DNA from: Kitasatospora viridis
GTDB taxonomy: Bacteria > Actinomycetota > Actinomycetes > Streptomycetales > Streptomycetaceae
DNA: 64,000 nucleotides
NCBI RefSeq assembly: GCF_007829815.1
Contig: NZ_VIWT01000008.1
Location: forward strand, 1-64,000
Direction: 5' to 3'
Below the pieces are notes generated by a model, which was not told the origin of the DNA, did not search any database, and was given only the letters and a program-made list of their open reading frames with translations. Position 1 is the first letter of the stretch. Each line of letters opens with the position of its first letter. The translations under genes were made by a program, and so were the position numbers. This document shows positions 25,099 to 32,478 of this stretch, piece by piece.

Positions 25099-25932
25099 AT
25101 GACGATCACCCTCCCCGAACCGGCCGCACCACCCGACGAGGAAAGCACCGAAACCCGTGTGATCACGGTCGGTGTTCTCAAGGGGGGAACCGGGAAGTCC
25201 CGCCTGGCCATGCTCATCGCCCTCATCCTGGCCGTCGTCTTCCGGCGCCGTGTGGTCGTCTTCGATGCCGACTCGGCCAGCCAGACGTCGATGAAGTGGA
25301 TGGACAAGGCGAAGCTCCGTGGCTACGCATGGCCCTTCGAGGTCATCCGGCACCCCTTCGAGACCCTGGACCAGGAGATCGACAAGATCCGGGCCAGGGG
25401 CGATGTGGATGACATCATCGTGGACGTCGGCGGCGGCAACCTCGCCTCGTTCCTGGCAGCGGTCAGGCGCTCGAACATCCTCCTGGTCCCCCTGTGTCCC
25501 GACGAGGGGGACATCGAGCAGGCCCCGCAGACCCGGGAAGCGGCTCTCATGGGCGCCGCACGCAACACCGTCGGCGGCGTGGTCATGTTCTACCTTCTCA
25601 ACCGGTGCAGCATGACCAGCAACGACCGAGTCAGCGCCCGCAACGTTCTCCTCGACGAGCGCCAGGCTGACGGCCCGTTCCCGCTGTGCGACATCGAGTT
25701 GCCGCAGCTGGTTGCCTACCAGCGTTCCTTCGGACGCATCCCGGGGCAGAAGGTGCCCGACGATGCTGAGGACCACATCCGCTGGAAGGACCTGAGCAAC
25801 TTCGCCCCCCTCCTGATCGAGACTGGTGTGCTCACTGCTCAACAAGCCGTCGATGCCAGTCTGATCACCCACCGCGAGCTGAAGGACGCCAACATCTTGA
25901 CCCCCGAAGAGCTTGAGGCGGTGACGGTCTGA
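25099..25932 (+). CDS. parA: ParA/MinD-family partition ATPase
   Basis: A 277-residue protein with a deviant Walker A motif VLKGGTGKS (Lys28, Lys33), the Walker A' segment VVVFDADSAS and a Walker B strand DDIIVDVGGG, the set that defines ParA-type ATPases used to segregate low-copy plasmids. There is no N-terminal HTH, so it is Ib-like in outline. The frame is open to 24991, but ATG 25099 starts just before the conserved region and has GAGG upstream. It overlaps the next gene by one base (TGATG), a typical parAB arrangement. It is on the strand opposite all tail genes. The C-terminal 40 residues (VDASLITHRELKDANILT) are unusual. Confidence 0.88.
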   Translation: MTITLPEPAAPPDEESTETRVITVGVLKGGTGKSRLAMLIALILAVVFRRRVVVFDADSASQTSMKWMDKAKLRGYAWPFEVIRHPFETLDQEIDKIRARGDVDDIIVDVGGGNLASFLAAVRRSNILLVPLCPDEGDIEQAPQTREAALMGAARNTVGGVVMFYLLNRCSMTSNDRVSARNVLLDERQADGPFPLCDIELPQLVAYQRSFGRIPGQKVPDDAEDHIRWKDLSNFAPLLIETGVLTAQQAVDASLITHRELKDANILTPEELEAVTV

Positions 25933-26762
25933 TGGCCAAGGGACAGATGCTGCCCCCTAGCACGGGCGCGCCTCTCGAAGTGACGCCCGAGTTCGTAGAG
26001 CAGGAGGCCCGATCGGGCGCGGCCTCCGGCTCCAAGGCCAACGCGAAGCAGCCTGCCAAGGTGGTCAAGGCCAGCACCCCGGAGGAGGCCACCACTCCTC
26101 TGCCTGCTGTTGATGCCCCCCCGGCAGAGATCTGCGAGGTGGTCGACAAGGTCATCGCAGAGGCCAACGCCGAACTCGCGGTCAACCAGGCCACGGCCGC
26201 CATCATCTGGGTCAACAAGGTCGGCCCCGTGGTGCGGCTCGCCAAGGAGTCCGGCTCGTGGAAAGAGGCCGTCGACCCGGCTACCGACAAGGTCTACAGG
26301 AGCTGGATCAAGTGGGGTGACGACCGGGGCATCTCCAAGACCCATCTCTACCGGCTGGTCAAGGAGGTGCCCGTCTCCAAGGCCCTGGAAGGGGTCTACA
26401 CCGGCCAGCTGACCACCCGCCAGGTCGACTTCCTCTACACCGTCATGCGCAAGCACGGCGGGGAAGCCATGGCGGGGATGTGGCAGAAGGCGGTCGAGTT
26501 CGGCGGCCCGACCCTGGCCAACCTGGAGAAGGCCAAGCAGGCCCTCAACCTCTCGACCACCGCGTCCGACGACGAGGATGCCGACGAGCTAGAGGCGAAG
26601 AACGGCCGAATGCTGCAGTTGAAGGCAGTCCGGGTGGACTTCGACCCAGACCGCCTTCGCGCCGATGCGGCCCGCGATCCGAAGGCCGCCCGCGAGTACG
26701 CCGACCTTCTTGGGACCGTCCGCAACATCGTTCTCGAAGCCATCGGCCAGGACGCGCAGTAA
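25932..26762 (+). CDS. ParB-like centromere-binding protein
   Basis: A 276-residue protein coupled to parA. The first 80 residues are low-complexity and basic/Pro-rich. A helix-turn-helix lies at about 133-160 (WGDDRGISKTHLYRLVKEVP) followed by a helical domain (YTGQLTTRQVDFLYTVMRKH) resembling the HTH core of plasmid ParB/KorB proteins. The N-terminal CTP-binding ParB domain with its GERR-type motif is not visible, so it is not a canonical Spo0J-type ParB. Two parS-like palindromes follow its stop within 100 bases. Role as site-specific binder is inferred from HTH, operon and sites. Confidence 0.72.
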   Translation: MAKGQMLPPSTGAPLEVTPEFVEQEARSGAASGSKANAKQPAKVVKASTPEEATTPLPAVDAPPAEICEVVDKVIAEANAELAVNQATAAIIWVNKVGPVVRLAKESGSWKEAVDPATDKVYRSWIKWGDDRGISKTHLYRLVKEVPVSKALEGVYTGQLTTRQVDFLYTVMRKHGGEAMAGMWQKAVEFGGPTLANLEKAKQALNLSTTASDDEDADELEAKNGRMLQLKAVRVDFDPDRLRADAARDPKAAREYADLLGTVRNIVLEAIGQDAQ

Positions 26763-26764
26763 GA

Positions 26765-26786
26765 ACCGTTCCGCGCGGAACGGTTT
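26765..26786. promoter_or_regulatory. parS-like palindrome, site 3
   Basis: A perfect 22-bp palindrome with the shared core GTTCCGCGCGGAAC at 26769-26782 and flanks AACC/GGTT. It begins two bases after the parB-like stop. Confidence 0.68.
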
Positions 26787-26789
26787 CCG

Positions 26790-26826
26790 GCCCGGCCCCC
26801 GCCAGTTCGGCAGGGCGGCCGGGCCG
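26790..26826. terminator. Bidirectional terminator between parB-like and sheath genes
   Basis: A GC stem GGCCCGGCC / GGCCGGGCC with about 19 bases between, placed between parS-like sites 3 and 4, where the converging par and sheath transcripts meet. Confidence 0.5.
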
Positions 26827-26836
26827 ATCCATGTCC

Positions 26837-26860
26837 AAAAGTGTTCCGCGCGGAACGGTT
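26837..26860. promoter_or_regulatory. parS-like palindrome, site 4 (hybrid flanks)
   Basis: Same 14-bp core at 26843-26856. The left flank (AAAAGT) is that of sites 1 and 2, the right flank (GGTTT) that of site 3, so only the core is symmetric. This makes protein binding to the core more likely than a pure hairpin function. Confidence 0.65.
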
Positions 26861-26862
26861 TC

Positions 26863-28386
26863 CTACTGCTGCTGCTGCGCGGAGGTGTCGCCGGTGGTCA
26901 GGTCCACGGACAGGGACACGGTGATGTAGTTGAGCGGCGCAGCGGGCTTGTACTGGAAGGTCGCTGCGATCACCGACGGGTCCGGGGAGAGCTGGCGAAC
27001 CTGGAGGTTGGCGTAGGCGATGATCGTGCCGTCTGCCACAGCCCGTTCGAGGATTCCGGCGAGGGCGCCCTTGACGTTCATCGTCATGTCGGCGTCGATC
27101 GGGGCGCCGATCAGCCCCGAGGAGTCGAGGCCCGTCTGCACCATCTGCAGCAGGGTGTCGCCGATGCGAACCATGCTGATTTCGGAGGTCAGCAGTGCCG
27201 ACATGTTGGTGGTCACGCCATGGCGAACCATCAGCTGGGAGGTGCGGTTGATCTCGGCGACCGCGACCCCGCTCTTGCTGAGGGTGTTCTTCGCAGCCAT
27301 CGTCATGGCCTGGGCGACACTGGCAGGCAGGCCACTGAAGGACGACAGGACCGACCGGGTCAGACCTCGGTTGACGGCGTTGCGGGCGAGCTGCCCGGCC
27401 ATGGCCGCCGCGAGGTAGTAGCCATCCACCTCGGTCGAGGCGTTCACCGCCGCGTTGAAGAGCAGGAGCCGGTTCGGGTAGGCGAGCACGACGCGCTTGG
27501 AGGCCGTCTGGATGGCGAGCTGGTCGTGCGTGGAGGCGTTGTCGTAGTTGCGGGGCAGGCCGACGAAGGCGAGGCGGCCGTACCCGGCTGCTGCGGCGTT
27601 CTCGCAGTGGTTCTTGATGTCCGTCAGCAGGTTGGCGACGTTCGTTGAGCTGTGGGTGTTGTAGGCCCCGTCGACCCAGAGCGGCACGATCAGTTGGATC
27701 AGGTAGTTGGCTTCGAGCTTCGCGTAGGCCGCGCGCAGCTGCTCCCGGAAGTCGATGCCTTCGGCCGGGTTGGTCGGGAGGCAGATCACCGAGGCAGCGC
27801 CGTTCTCCAAGGCCACCTTGGCGGCCAGAGTCAGAGGCGACGTCACCTGACTGGCACTCGGGTCCAACGGCGCGGTCGTCAGCATCGGCGCCCCGTACGT
27901 CGCCACCACGTCCGCGAAGGACTCGAACTGCTGCGGGGTGTAGTACGACGGCGAGGTGAACTGGTAGGCGATGCGGACGAGGTCCCCGTCCTTCAGGCCG
28001 TTGGGGCTCGGCTTGGTCAGGTCGCCGCTGTCCGCGCTCAGTCGTTTGAGCACGGTGACCGCCGTGGACGCACCGTCGGTGCCCGCCAGCGTGGTCAGGG
28101 AGTAGTCGACTCCCACGGTGAGGAGGGTGCCGTCGAGCTTGCGCACGACGGGTGCCGGGATGGCAGGCGGTCCGACCACGGCCTGCGTGTAGGCGCCGGT
28201 CTGTGCGAGCGCGACGTTGCTCGCGGAGTAGACGGCGAGCACCTCGGAGGCCGTCTGGTAGCCGAGGGCCGGGCCGACGAGTGTGACCGCGTTCGTCGTC
28301 ACCGAGCGCGGGGCCACCGACGGCGCGGTGACATCGCTTACCGACACCCCAGGCGGCGTGTACGTCGTACCGGAGACATCCACCAT
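26863..28386 (-). CDS. Tail sheath protein
   Basis: A 507-residue phage tail sheath subunit. Recognisable parts are the N-terminal TYTPPGVSVSDVTAPSVAP, the central region with VICLPTNPAEGIDFREQLRA and AFVGLPRNYDN, the segment GYYLAAAMAGQLARN (compare the family VPPSGAVAGVYARTD block) and the C-terminal YKPAAPLNYITVSLSVDLTT, the strand swapped between neighbours in the contracted lattice. ATG 28386 is used here; GTG 28422 adds 12 residues but would start inside the late element. The sheath defines this as a contractile tail. Its usual neighbour, the tube, is displaced by the par cassette. Confidence 0.92.
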   Translation of the reverse strand: MVDVSGTTYTPPGVSVSDVTAPSVAPRSVTTNAVTLVGPALGYQTASEVLAVYSASNVALAQTGAYTQAVVGPPAIPAPVVRKLDGTLLTVGVDYSLTTLAGTDGASTAVTVLKRLSADSGDLTKPSPNGLKDGDLVRIAYQFTSPSYYTPQQFESFADVVATYGAPMLTTAPLDPSASQVTSPLTLAAKVALENGAASVICLPTNPAEGIDFREQLRAAYAKLEANYLIQLIVPLWVDGAYNTHSSTNVANLLTDIKNHCENAAAAGYGRLAFVGLPRNYDNASTHDQLAIQTASKRVVLAYPNRLLLFNAAVNASTEVDGYYLAAAMAGQLARNAVNRGLTRSVLSSFSGLPASVAQAMTMAAKNTLSKSGVAVAEINRTSQLMVRHGVTTNMSALLTSEISMVRIGDTLLQMVQTGLDSSGLIGAPIDADMTMNVKGALAGILERAVADGTIIAYANLQVRQLSPDPSVIAATFQYKPAAPLNYITVSLSVDLTTGDTSAQQQQ

Positions 28387-28419
28387 GGTCCACCACCCGC
28401 GTTGAGGAGTTGCTGCATT

Positions 28420-28453
28420 CACCCCTTCGCGGAGACGACTGGACGGCAGACAG
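28420..28453 (-). promoter_or_regulatory. Late element CTGTC-N21-AAGGGGTG before the sheath gene
   Basis: CTGTC at 28453-28449, three bases after the upstream stop codon; AAGGGGTG at 28427-28420, ending 33 bases before the ATG. Confidence 0.62.
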
Positions 28454-28455
28454 GA

Positions 28456-29085
28456 TCAGTGCCAGATACCGAAGCCGCCGCCGTTGCTCTCGATGGACAT
28501 GTCCGGGGTGGCGGTGACCTGGAAGCGGCTCAAGGGGACGAGGGTGTTGGTGGCCGGGTCGGGGATGAACTCGCCCTGGAGGTCGATGGTCAGGGTGCGC
28601 TCGTAGACGATCTCGTCCGTCTCCCAGGGGGTACCGGGACTGGCATCGTCCCCGGTCGGCTCCGCCTGGTCCCACTGGACGTTCACCGCGATCAGGTCGT
28701 TCGTCTCGAAGGTGCGCCGGAACCGGCCGAGGATCTGGTCCTGGCCGCCGAACGCGGTGACCCGCAGCAGTTGGTCGAAGATGCGGTCGCGCTGGAGCGA
28801 GGACAGCGCCACCACGGTGTAGCTCAGCGAGCCGTGGAACCGCCAGCGGGTGTAGGGGGCGACCAGGCCCCCGGTAGTCGGGTGCGTTGTTTCTAGGTGG
28901 GCGACGCCCGCCCGCTCGATCTTGTCGGTGTCGGAGTAGTTGATCCAGACGCTGGGGAAGGCTGTCTTGCTGACGGGGTATTCCAGGCTGCACGGCAGAT
29001 CGCGGAACTCGGGGTCGTCGTACTGGGAGTCGAAGACGACCTTGAACGCTTCCAGCCCGATCGTCTTGATCCGGGTTACGAACAT
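28456..29085 (-). CDS. Putative tail terminator/completion protein
   Basis: A 209-residue protein just before the sheath, where myophages encode the tail terminator. It has the mixed alpha/beta pattern of that class (FKVVFDSQYDDPEFRDLPCS, LSYTVVALSSLQRDRIFDQL, then RTLTIDLQGEFIPDPATN). The ATG shares a base with the stop of the ADP-ribosyltransferase-like gene. Function is inferred from position; I do not recognise a named family. Confidence 0.55.
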   Translation of the reverse strand: MFVTRIKTIGLEAFKVVFDSQYDDPEFRDLPCSLEYPVSKTAFPSVWINYSDTDKIERAGVAHLETTHPTTGGLVAPYTRWRFHGSLSYTVVALSSLQRDRIFDQLLRVTAFGGQDQILGRFRRTFETNDLIAVNVQWDQAEPTGDDASPGTPWETDEIVYERTLTIDLQGEFIPDPATNTLVPLSRFQVTATPDMSIESNGGGFGIWH

Positions 29086-29861
29086 CAGCCCCAGTGCTCC
29101 TCGTCGTCCTCGTCGTGAGCCTCGTGCCGTGACGGCTCCTCGCCGACCACGGTGAAGCCGTGCTTGGAGCGGACGTCGTCAGCGAAGTTGCCCCGGCTGT
29201 TGCCGTGCTGGTCGTACCTCGGGTCTTCCTCCACTGGCCCCCTCGGGCTGACCTCGTAGACGTGCGGTGTGCCGCCGTACGCTCCGGCGGCGCGCTCGGC
29301 GTAGTGCCAGGCGTTCTCCTTGCCGGTGGCGTAGGCGTATCCGGCCTCGTGGGTGAAGCGGCCGAAGTTCCCGTTCGAGCCGTGGTTGGGGTGGACGTGC
29401 TCCAGGTCCTCGGCGGTGGTGCCGTGGTAGTAGCGGGGAGCCGAGGTGCCGTCTTCGTCCGAGCGCTGGTCGTGGATGTGCACCGGCACCGGGCCGTGGC
29501 CGCTGTCCTTCAGGGCCTGCAGGAGGTGCTCGTGGTGAACGTCATGGTAGGCCGGGTCGGTCGGGTGCGAGCCCGGCCCGGTGTTGTAGAGGTTCTCCCC
29601 GTGGTCGGTGACGTTCAGGTTCACCTGGCCGTGGCGCTCGGGGCTGTACCCGTGCTGGCGGATGGAGTTGGCCAGACTGCGGACGTTCTCGCTGGCCTGC
29701 CCACCCCAGACGTCGTGGTGGGACAGGCCGCCGTCGCCCGCACCGCTGTGCGGGTAGTAGCCGCCTTCGAGGTCGTTCGGGTGGATTTCGTCGGTCCCCT
29801 CCCACGGCTGCCACCCGGCAGTCCGGCTCAGCTGCGCGGCGTTCTTCCACAGCAGGCTCAT
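29085..29861 (-). CDS. ParB-fold plus Arr-like ADP-ribosyltransferase protein
   Basis: A 258-residue protein with two visible domains. Residues about 57-130 resemble a ParB/sulfiredoxin-type domain (NVRSLANSIRQHGYSPERHG, then YHDVHHEHLLQALKDSGHGP and PVHIHDQ). Residues about 143-245 match the Arr (rifampin ADP-ribosyltransferase) fold: YYHGTTAEDLEH with His146, AYATGKENAWHYAERAAG with a Tyr at 175 or 177, and VYEVSPRGPVEEDPRYD with Asp213, the likely His-Tyr-Asp triad, ending GFTVVGEEPS like the Arr C-terminus. It is His/Asp/Glu-rich. Its place among connector genes suggests a virion component, possibly injected to modify host targets; antibiotic resistance is unlikely. Confidence 0.7.
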   Translation of the reverse strand: MSLLWKNAAQLSRTAGWQPWEGTDEIHPNDLEGGYYPHSGAGDGGLSHHDVWGGQASENVRSLANSIRQHGYSPERHGQVNLNVTDHGENLYNTGPGSHPTDPAYHDVHHEHLLQALKDSGHGPVPVHIHDQRSDEDGTSAPRYYHGTTAEDLEHVHPNHGSNGNFGRFTHEAGYAYATGKENAWHYAERAAGAYGGTPHVYEVSPRGPVEEDPRYDQHGNSRGNFADDVRSKHGFTVVGEEPSRHEAHDEDDEEHWG

Positions 29862-30586
29862 TTGAAGTCCTCTCCGTGCAGGCGGACGAAGTTCCGCCAG
29901 CCTCTGTCACCGACATAGACCCGCTGGGCCACGAGGCCGCAGCGCTGGGCTGCGGCGGTCATCGACGTGTTCAGGAACGAACGAGGGTGGAGCCCGGGGT
30001 GCCGCCACCGGACGCCGACGTTACCGGGAGCGATGGCACCGGGGCGGCGGCCTGGAGTGGTCCACGGCTGGGCGGCCTCCCGCCTGGAGATCCGGCCTGG
30101 GGCTCCGGGGTACGACATGGGCTTGTCCGAGACCAGGATGCGCTGACCGGTCTTCCGGTCGACCCGGTACGTCTTGCGTCGGGCACCGATCGGTGCGGCC
30201 CGCCTGAAGATCAGGACCTGGACTTTGCCGCTGGCCGTGGTGCGGGTCTTGGCCTTCGGGTTCTTCTCCCGTTCCATGCCCGTGGGGTCGTCGATCCACA
30301 TCGGGATGGTCTTGCCCGCCAGGCTGCGCATGGTGAAGGCCCGGGTGCCGTGGTCCTGGTACCAGACGTAGTCGTCGGCCCACTGCACGCCGAAGTAGCC
30401 CCGGCCGTAGAGAGGCTGGACCCTTCGGGCGGCTGCCCCGCTCAGCTTAGGCATCTTGCGTCGTACGTCGCGCACAGCGATCAGCGCGGCCTGGCGGGCT
30501 GGTCCCGGTGCCAGCCCCTTCTCCACCATGATCATCCTGTCCGGGTGTGCGGACAGGTGGACCTCCGGGACCTCGACCTGAGGCAC
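29858..30586 (-). CDS. Putative head-tail connector/tail completion protein
   Basis: A 242-residue basic protein coupled by overlap to both neighbours (GTG start on the upstream TAG; its stop overlaps the next ATG). It contains a middle region of HK97-gp10-like flavour (YFGVQWADDYVWYQDHGTRA) and Lys/Arg-rich segments (KTYRVDRKTGQRILV). Such proteins often complete the tail or join it to the neck. Position in the connector block supports this; the assignment is tentative. Confidence 0.5.
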   Translation of the reverse strand: MPQVEVPEVHLSAHPDRMIMVEKGLAPGPARQAALIAVRDVRRKMPKLSGAAARRVQPLYGRGYFGVQWADDYVWYQDHGTRAFTMRSLAGKTIPMWIDDPTGMEREKNPKAKTRTTASGKVQVLIFRRAAPIGARRKTYRVDRKTGQRILVSDKPMSYPGAPGRISRREAAQPWTTPGRRPGAIAPGNVGVRWRHPGLHPRSFLNTSMTAAAQRCGLVAQRVYVGDRGWRNFVRLHGEDFK

Positions 30587-31011
30587 TACAGCTCCTGCTG
30601 CGACTTCGCAGCAGGCAGCGGAAGCTCAGGGGTGCTGTCTGCAGGGATGAGCCCATGGTGCTGTGCGATCAGGTGCACGAGTTCGTTGGTGCGCTCGTCC
30701 ACCGCATAGTCATGCTCTGCGCGGAGTCTGTCGTGCCTGCTCTGCCGGTTCTGGGAGAGCAGCAGGATTGGTCCGGTGAATCCGGCCTGGAAGGAGTAGA
30801 CCAGGTTCAGCAGGACGTACGGGTAGGAGTCCCAGGCATGTATCCAGCCGTGCGAGCTGTTGAGGACGATCCATGCCATCGTGAAGGCGGCTTGCCCGAG
30901 GATGAAGGTCCAGGTGCCCATGCTGTTGGCGACGCCGTCGGCAAGCCGGTCGCCGAGCTTGCGATCTTCATGGACAGCGATGTTGGCGGGGTGCCGGTGC
31001 AGGGCGAACAA
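30586..31011 (-). CDS. DUF1003-family membrane protein
   Basis: A 141-residue protein with the DUF1003 signature: DRLADGVANSMGTWTFILGQ, the membrane segment with WIVLN, then WDSYPYVLLNLVYSFQAGFT and the loop GPILLLSQNRQSRHDRLRAE. Two transmembrane helices with cytoplasmic ends are expected. DUF1003 proteins are widespread in bacteria and recur in actinophages; their function is unknown. The TTG start at 31011 has GAGAGG upstream. Among neck genes it may act at the host membrane during DNA entry, but this is speculation. Confidence 0.8.
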   Translation of the reverse strand: MFALHRHPANIAVHEDRKLGDRLADGVANSMGTWTFILGQAAFTMAWIVLNSSHGWIHAWDSYPYVLLNLVYSFQAGFTGPILLLSQNRQSRHDRLRAEHDYAVDERTNELVHLIAQHHGLIPADSTPELPLPAAKSQQEL

Positions 31012-31013
31012 GC

Positions 31014-31685
31014 TCAGTTCCTCTCACGGAGCGGTATCAGGGGCCCCCGCAGAACCTCGACGTCGCCGAAGGACTGAGGGGTGGGCCCGGTGCGGCTCAA
31101 TATCGAGACCAGGGCGGTGGTGTTCGGTGGGATGAGGTAGGCGACCGAGTCCTGGTCCTCCGCCGCTGCGCGGGCGAGGTTGTAGGAGATCGCCGCATCA
31201 CGCTGGTAGGGCGTTCCCATGCCGGTGCGGACGGTCGTCCTGGCAGGAACGCGCAGTTGGAGGCGCTCGCCGGTAGCGCGCATGCAGAAGTCGCCGGAGT
31301 GAGCGCGGAAGTCACTCGTGGTCTCCAGGTTGACTTCCTGGGGAGCGACGACCCCCCGGGCGGTGAAGCTCTGAGAGTCGTCACCGTCGGTGAAGATGGC
31401 AGGCCGAACGATCAGGGCCCGGTAGCCGCCCTCGAACCGCGTGCCGTAGCAGCTCGGGCATTTGTTGCGTTCCGGCTGGCCGTAGGCGGCCGAGACCCGG
31501 CTGGTGGAGCACACCGGACACAGGCCGACGTCACCAGCCTCGTGGTCCTGGGCGGTCCAGAGCAGAACGAACAGCGCGTACTCACCGAGGGCATAAAGCG
31601 CCTGGGTGTGGGCAGCGCGCTCCTGCTCCACCTCCCAGTCCTGGACTCGGCGAGTGTAGGTCCCGATGGGGTGGATGTTGACCAT
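31014..31685 (-). CDS. Putative neck/connector protein with a zinc ribbon
   Basis: A 223-residue protein. After a helical N-terminus (VEQERAAHTQALYALGEYAL) comes a four-cysteine ribbon, CPVCSTSRVSAAYG and NKCPSCYGTRFEGG, then a beta-rich C-terminal part (LQLRVPARTTVRTG, VAYLIPPNTTALVSIL). The ATG overlaps the stop of the small upstream gene. It probably belongs to the head-tail junction, where zinc ribbons recur in actinophage proteins. No exact family was recognised. Confidence 0.5.
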   Translation of the reverse strand: MVNIHPIGTYTRRVQDWEVEQERAAHTQALYALGEYALFVLLWTAQDHEAGDVGLCPVCSTSRVSAAYGQPERNKCPSCYGTRFEGGYRALIVRPAIFTDGDDSQSFTARGVVAPQEVNLETTSDFRAHSGDFCMRATGERLQLRVPARTTVRTGMGTPYQRDAAISYNLARAAAEDQDSVAYLIPPNTTALVSILSRTGPTPQSFGDVEVLRGPLIPLRERN

Positions 31686-31843
31686 CAGGACTCCGGGGTA
31701 CCAGCGACTGACGCAAGCACCGCAGCACGGGTTTCCTGCGGCACGGTGGCGCCCACCTTGGCCCCGGCCAGCGTGATGTTGCTGGCCGGGGCCACGCTGC
31801 TGCAGATCCAGCGTCTTGCCAGGATGGTCACGCTGTACGCCAC
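31685..31843 (-). CDS. Small protein in the connector operon
   Basis: A 52-residue ORF starting at GTG 31843 six bases after CTAGGAGG and ending on the ATG of the next gene (TGATG). The product opens MAYSVTILARRWICSSVAPA and is otherwise Ala/Val/Gly-rich without clear helices. The excellent ribosome site and perfect coupling argue for real translation despite its size. Function unknown. CTGTC occurs 21 bases before the AGGAGG, echoing the late element. Confidence 0.55.
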   Translation of the reverse strand: MAYSVTILARRWICSSVAPASNITLAGAKVGATVPQETRAAVLASVAGTPES

Positions 31844-31905
31844 CGGCGGCCTCCTAGGCAGAAGAGCAGAACCTGAGACAGGCAGATGCGGAGATAAGCA
31901 ACTAG

Positions 31906-32400
31906 CTAGAAGGCTTGCTGGCCCGGCTGGTCGACGGTGTGGGTATCGGCCGGGGCTTCGGCCGGGACCGGCGGGAGCGCCGGGGTGTGGGTGTCAGCCG
32001 GGGCTTCGGCCGGGACCGGCGGGAGCGCCGGTGCCGAGCCCGTTCCGCTGCCGGGGGCGGGCGTGGGAGCGGGCGGCGCGGTCTCCAGCCCGGCGGTCAC
32101 CCGCAGCTCCTTGAGGGGCTTCTTGATCGCCGCCACGAGGTCCGGCACCGACGCGGCGACCTCGGCCTGGCTGGGCACGTCCGGCTGAACGGTGTGGGTG
32201 GCGACGACGGGCAGCTTCTCCTGGAAGGTCCGCGTCTGGACGCGCGTCTGCAGCGAGACCCCGTCAGCTGCGACCTCCACGTTGGCTACAACGATCAGGT
32301 TCGTCACCCAGGGCTCGTCCCCCCACACCTTGGCGATCTCGGTACCCAGCCACGTCTCGATGAGGCGTCCGGCCTCGACACGGTCCAACACGGTCAGCAT
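31906..32400 (-). CDS. Head-tail region protein with a Pro-rich repeat tail
   Basis: A 164-residue protein; ATG 32400 follows AAGGGGAACAAG. The first 100 residues are folded-looking (RLIETWLGTEIAKVWGDEPW, LIVVANVEVAADGVSLQTRV). The C-terminus is Pro/Ala-rich and contains two tandem copies of PALPPVPAEAPADTHT. A globular head with a flexible Pro tail fits a minor structural or connector protein. I do not recognise the family. Confidence 0.55.
   Translation of the reverse strand: MLTVLDRVEAGRLIETWLGTEIAKVWGDEPWVTNLIVVANVEVAADGVSLQTRVQTRTFQEKLPVVATHTVQPDVPSQAEVAASVPDLVAAIKKPLKELRVTAGLETAPPAPTPAPGSGTGSAPALPPVPAEAPADTHTPALPPVPAEAPADTHTVDQPGQQAF
31936..32031 (-). repeat. Two tandem 48-bp repeats in the coding sequence
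   Basis: Two adjacent, nearly identical 48-base units, each encoding the 16-residue PALPPVPAEAPADTHT, near the 3' end of the gene at 31906-32400. Confidence 0.85.
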
Positions 32401-32442
32401 CTTGTTCCCCTTCTCCGGCCTGGGACAGTCAACGGACTCGTC

Positions 32443-32476
32443 CACCCCTTGAGCACCGCAGCACGGTCCGGGACAG
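32443..32476 (-). promoter_or_regulatory. Late element CTGTC-N21-AAGGGGTG before the 164-residue gene
   Basis: CTGTC begins two bases after the upstream stop codon; AAGGGGTG ends 42 bases before the ATG at 32400. Confidence 0.6.
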
Positions 32477-32478
32477 GA

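Noticed and set aside
24952..25872. A 306-codon minus-strand frame over parA
   Set aside because: It is antisense to a clear ParA with intact Walker motifs and has no recognisable content.
12551..28386. Streptomyces contractile injection system instead of a phage
   Set aside because: Portal, prohead protease, capsid and endolysins are present, along with a frameshifting chaperone and tape measure. This is a complete phage head and tail set.
29085..29861. Rifampin resistance gene
   Set aside because: Only the Arr-like fold is shared; the fusion, the acidic/His-rich sequence and the connector location argue against a resistance role.
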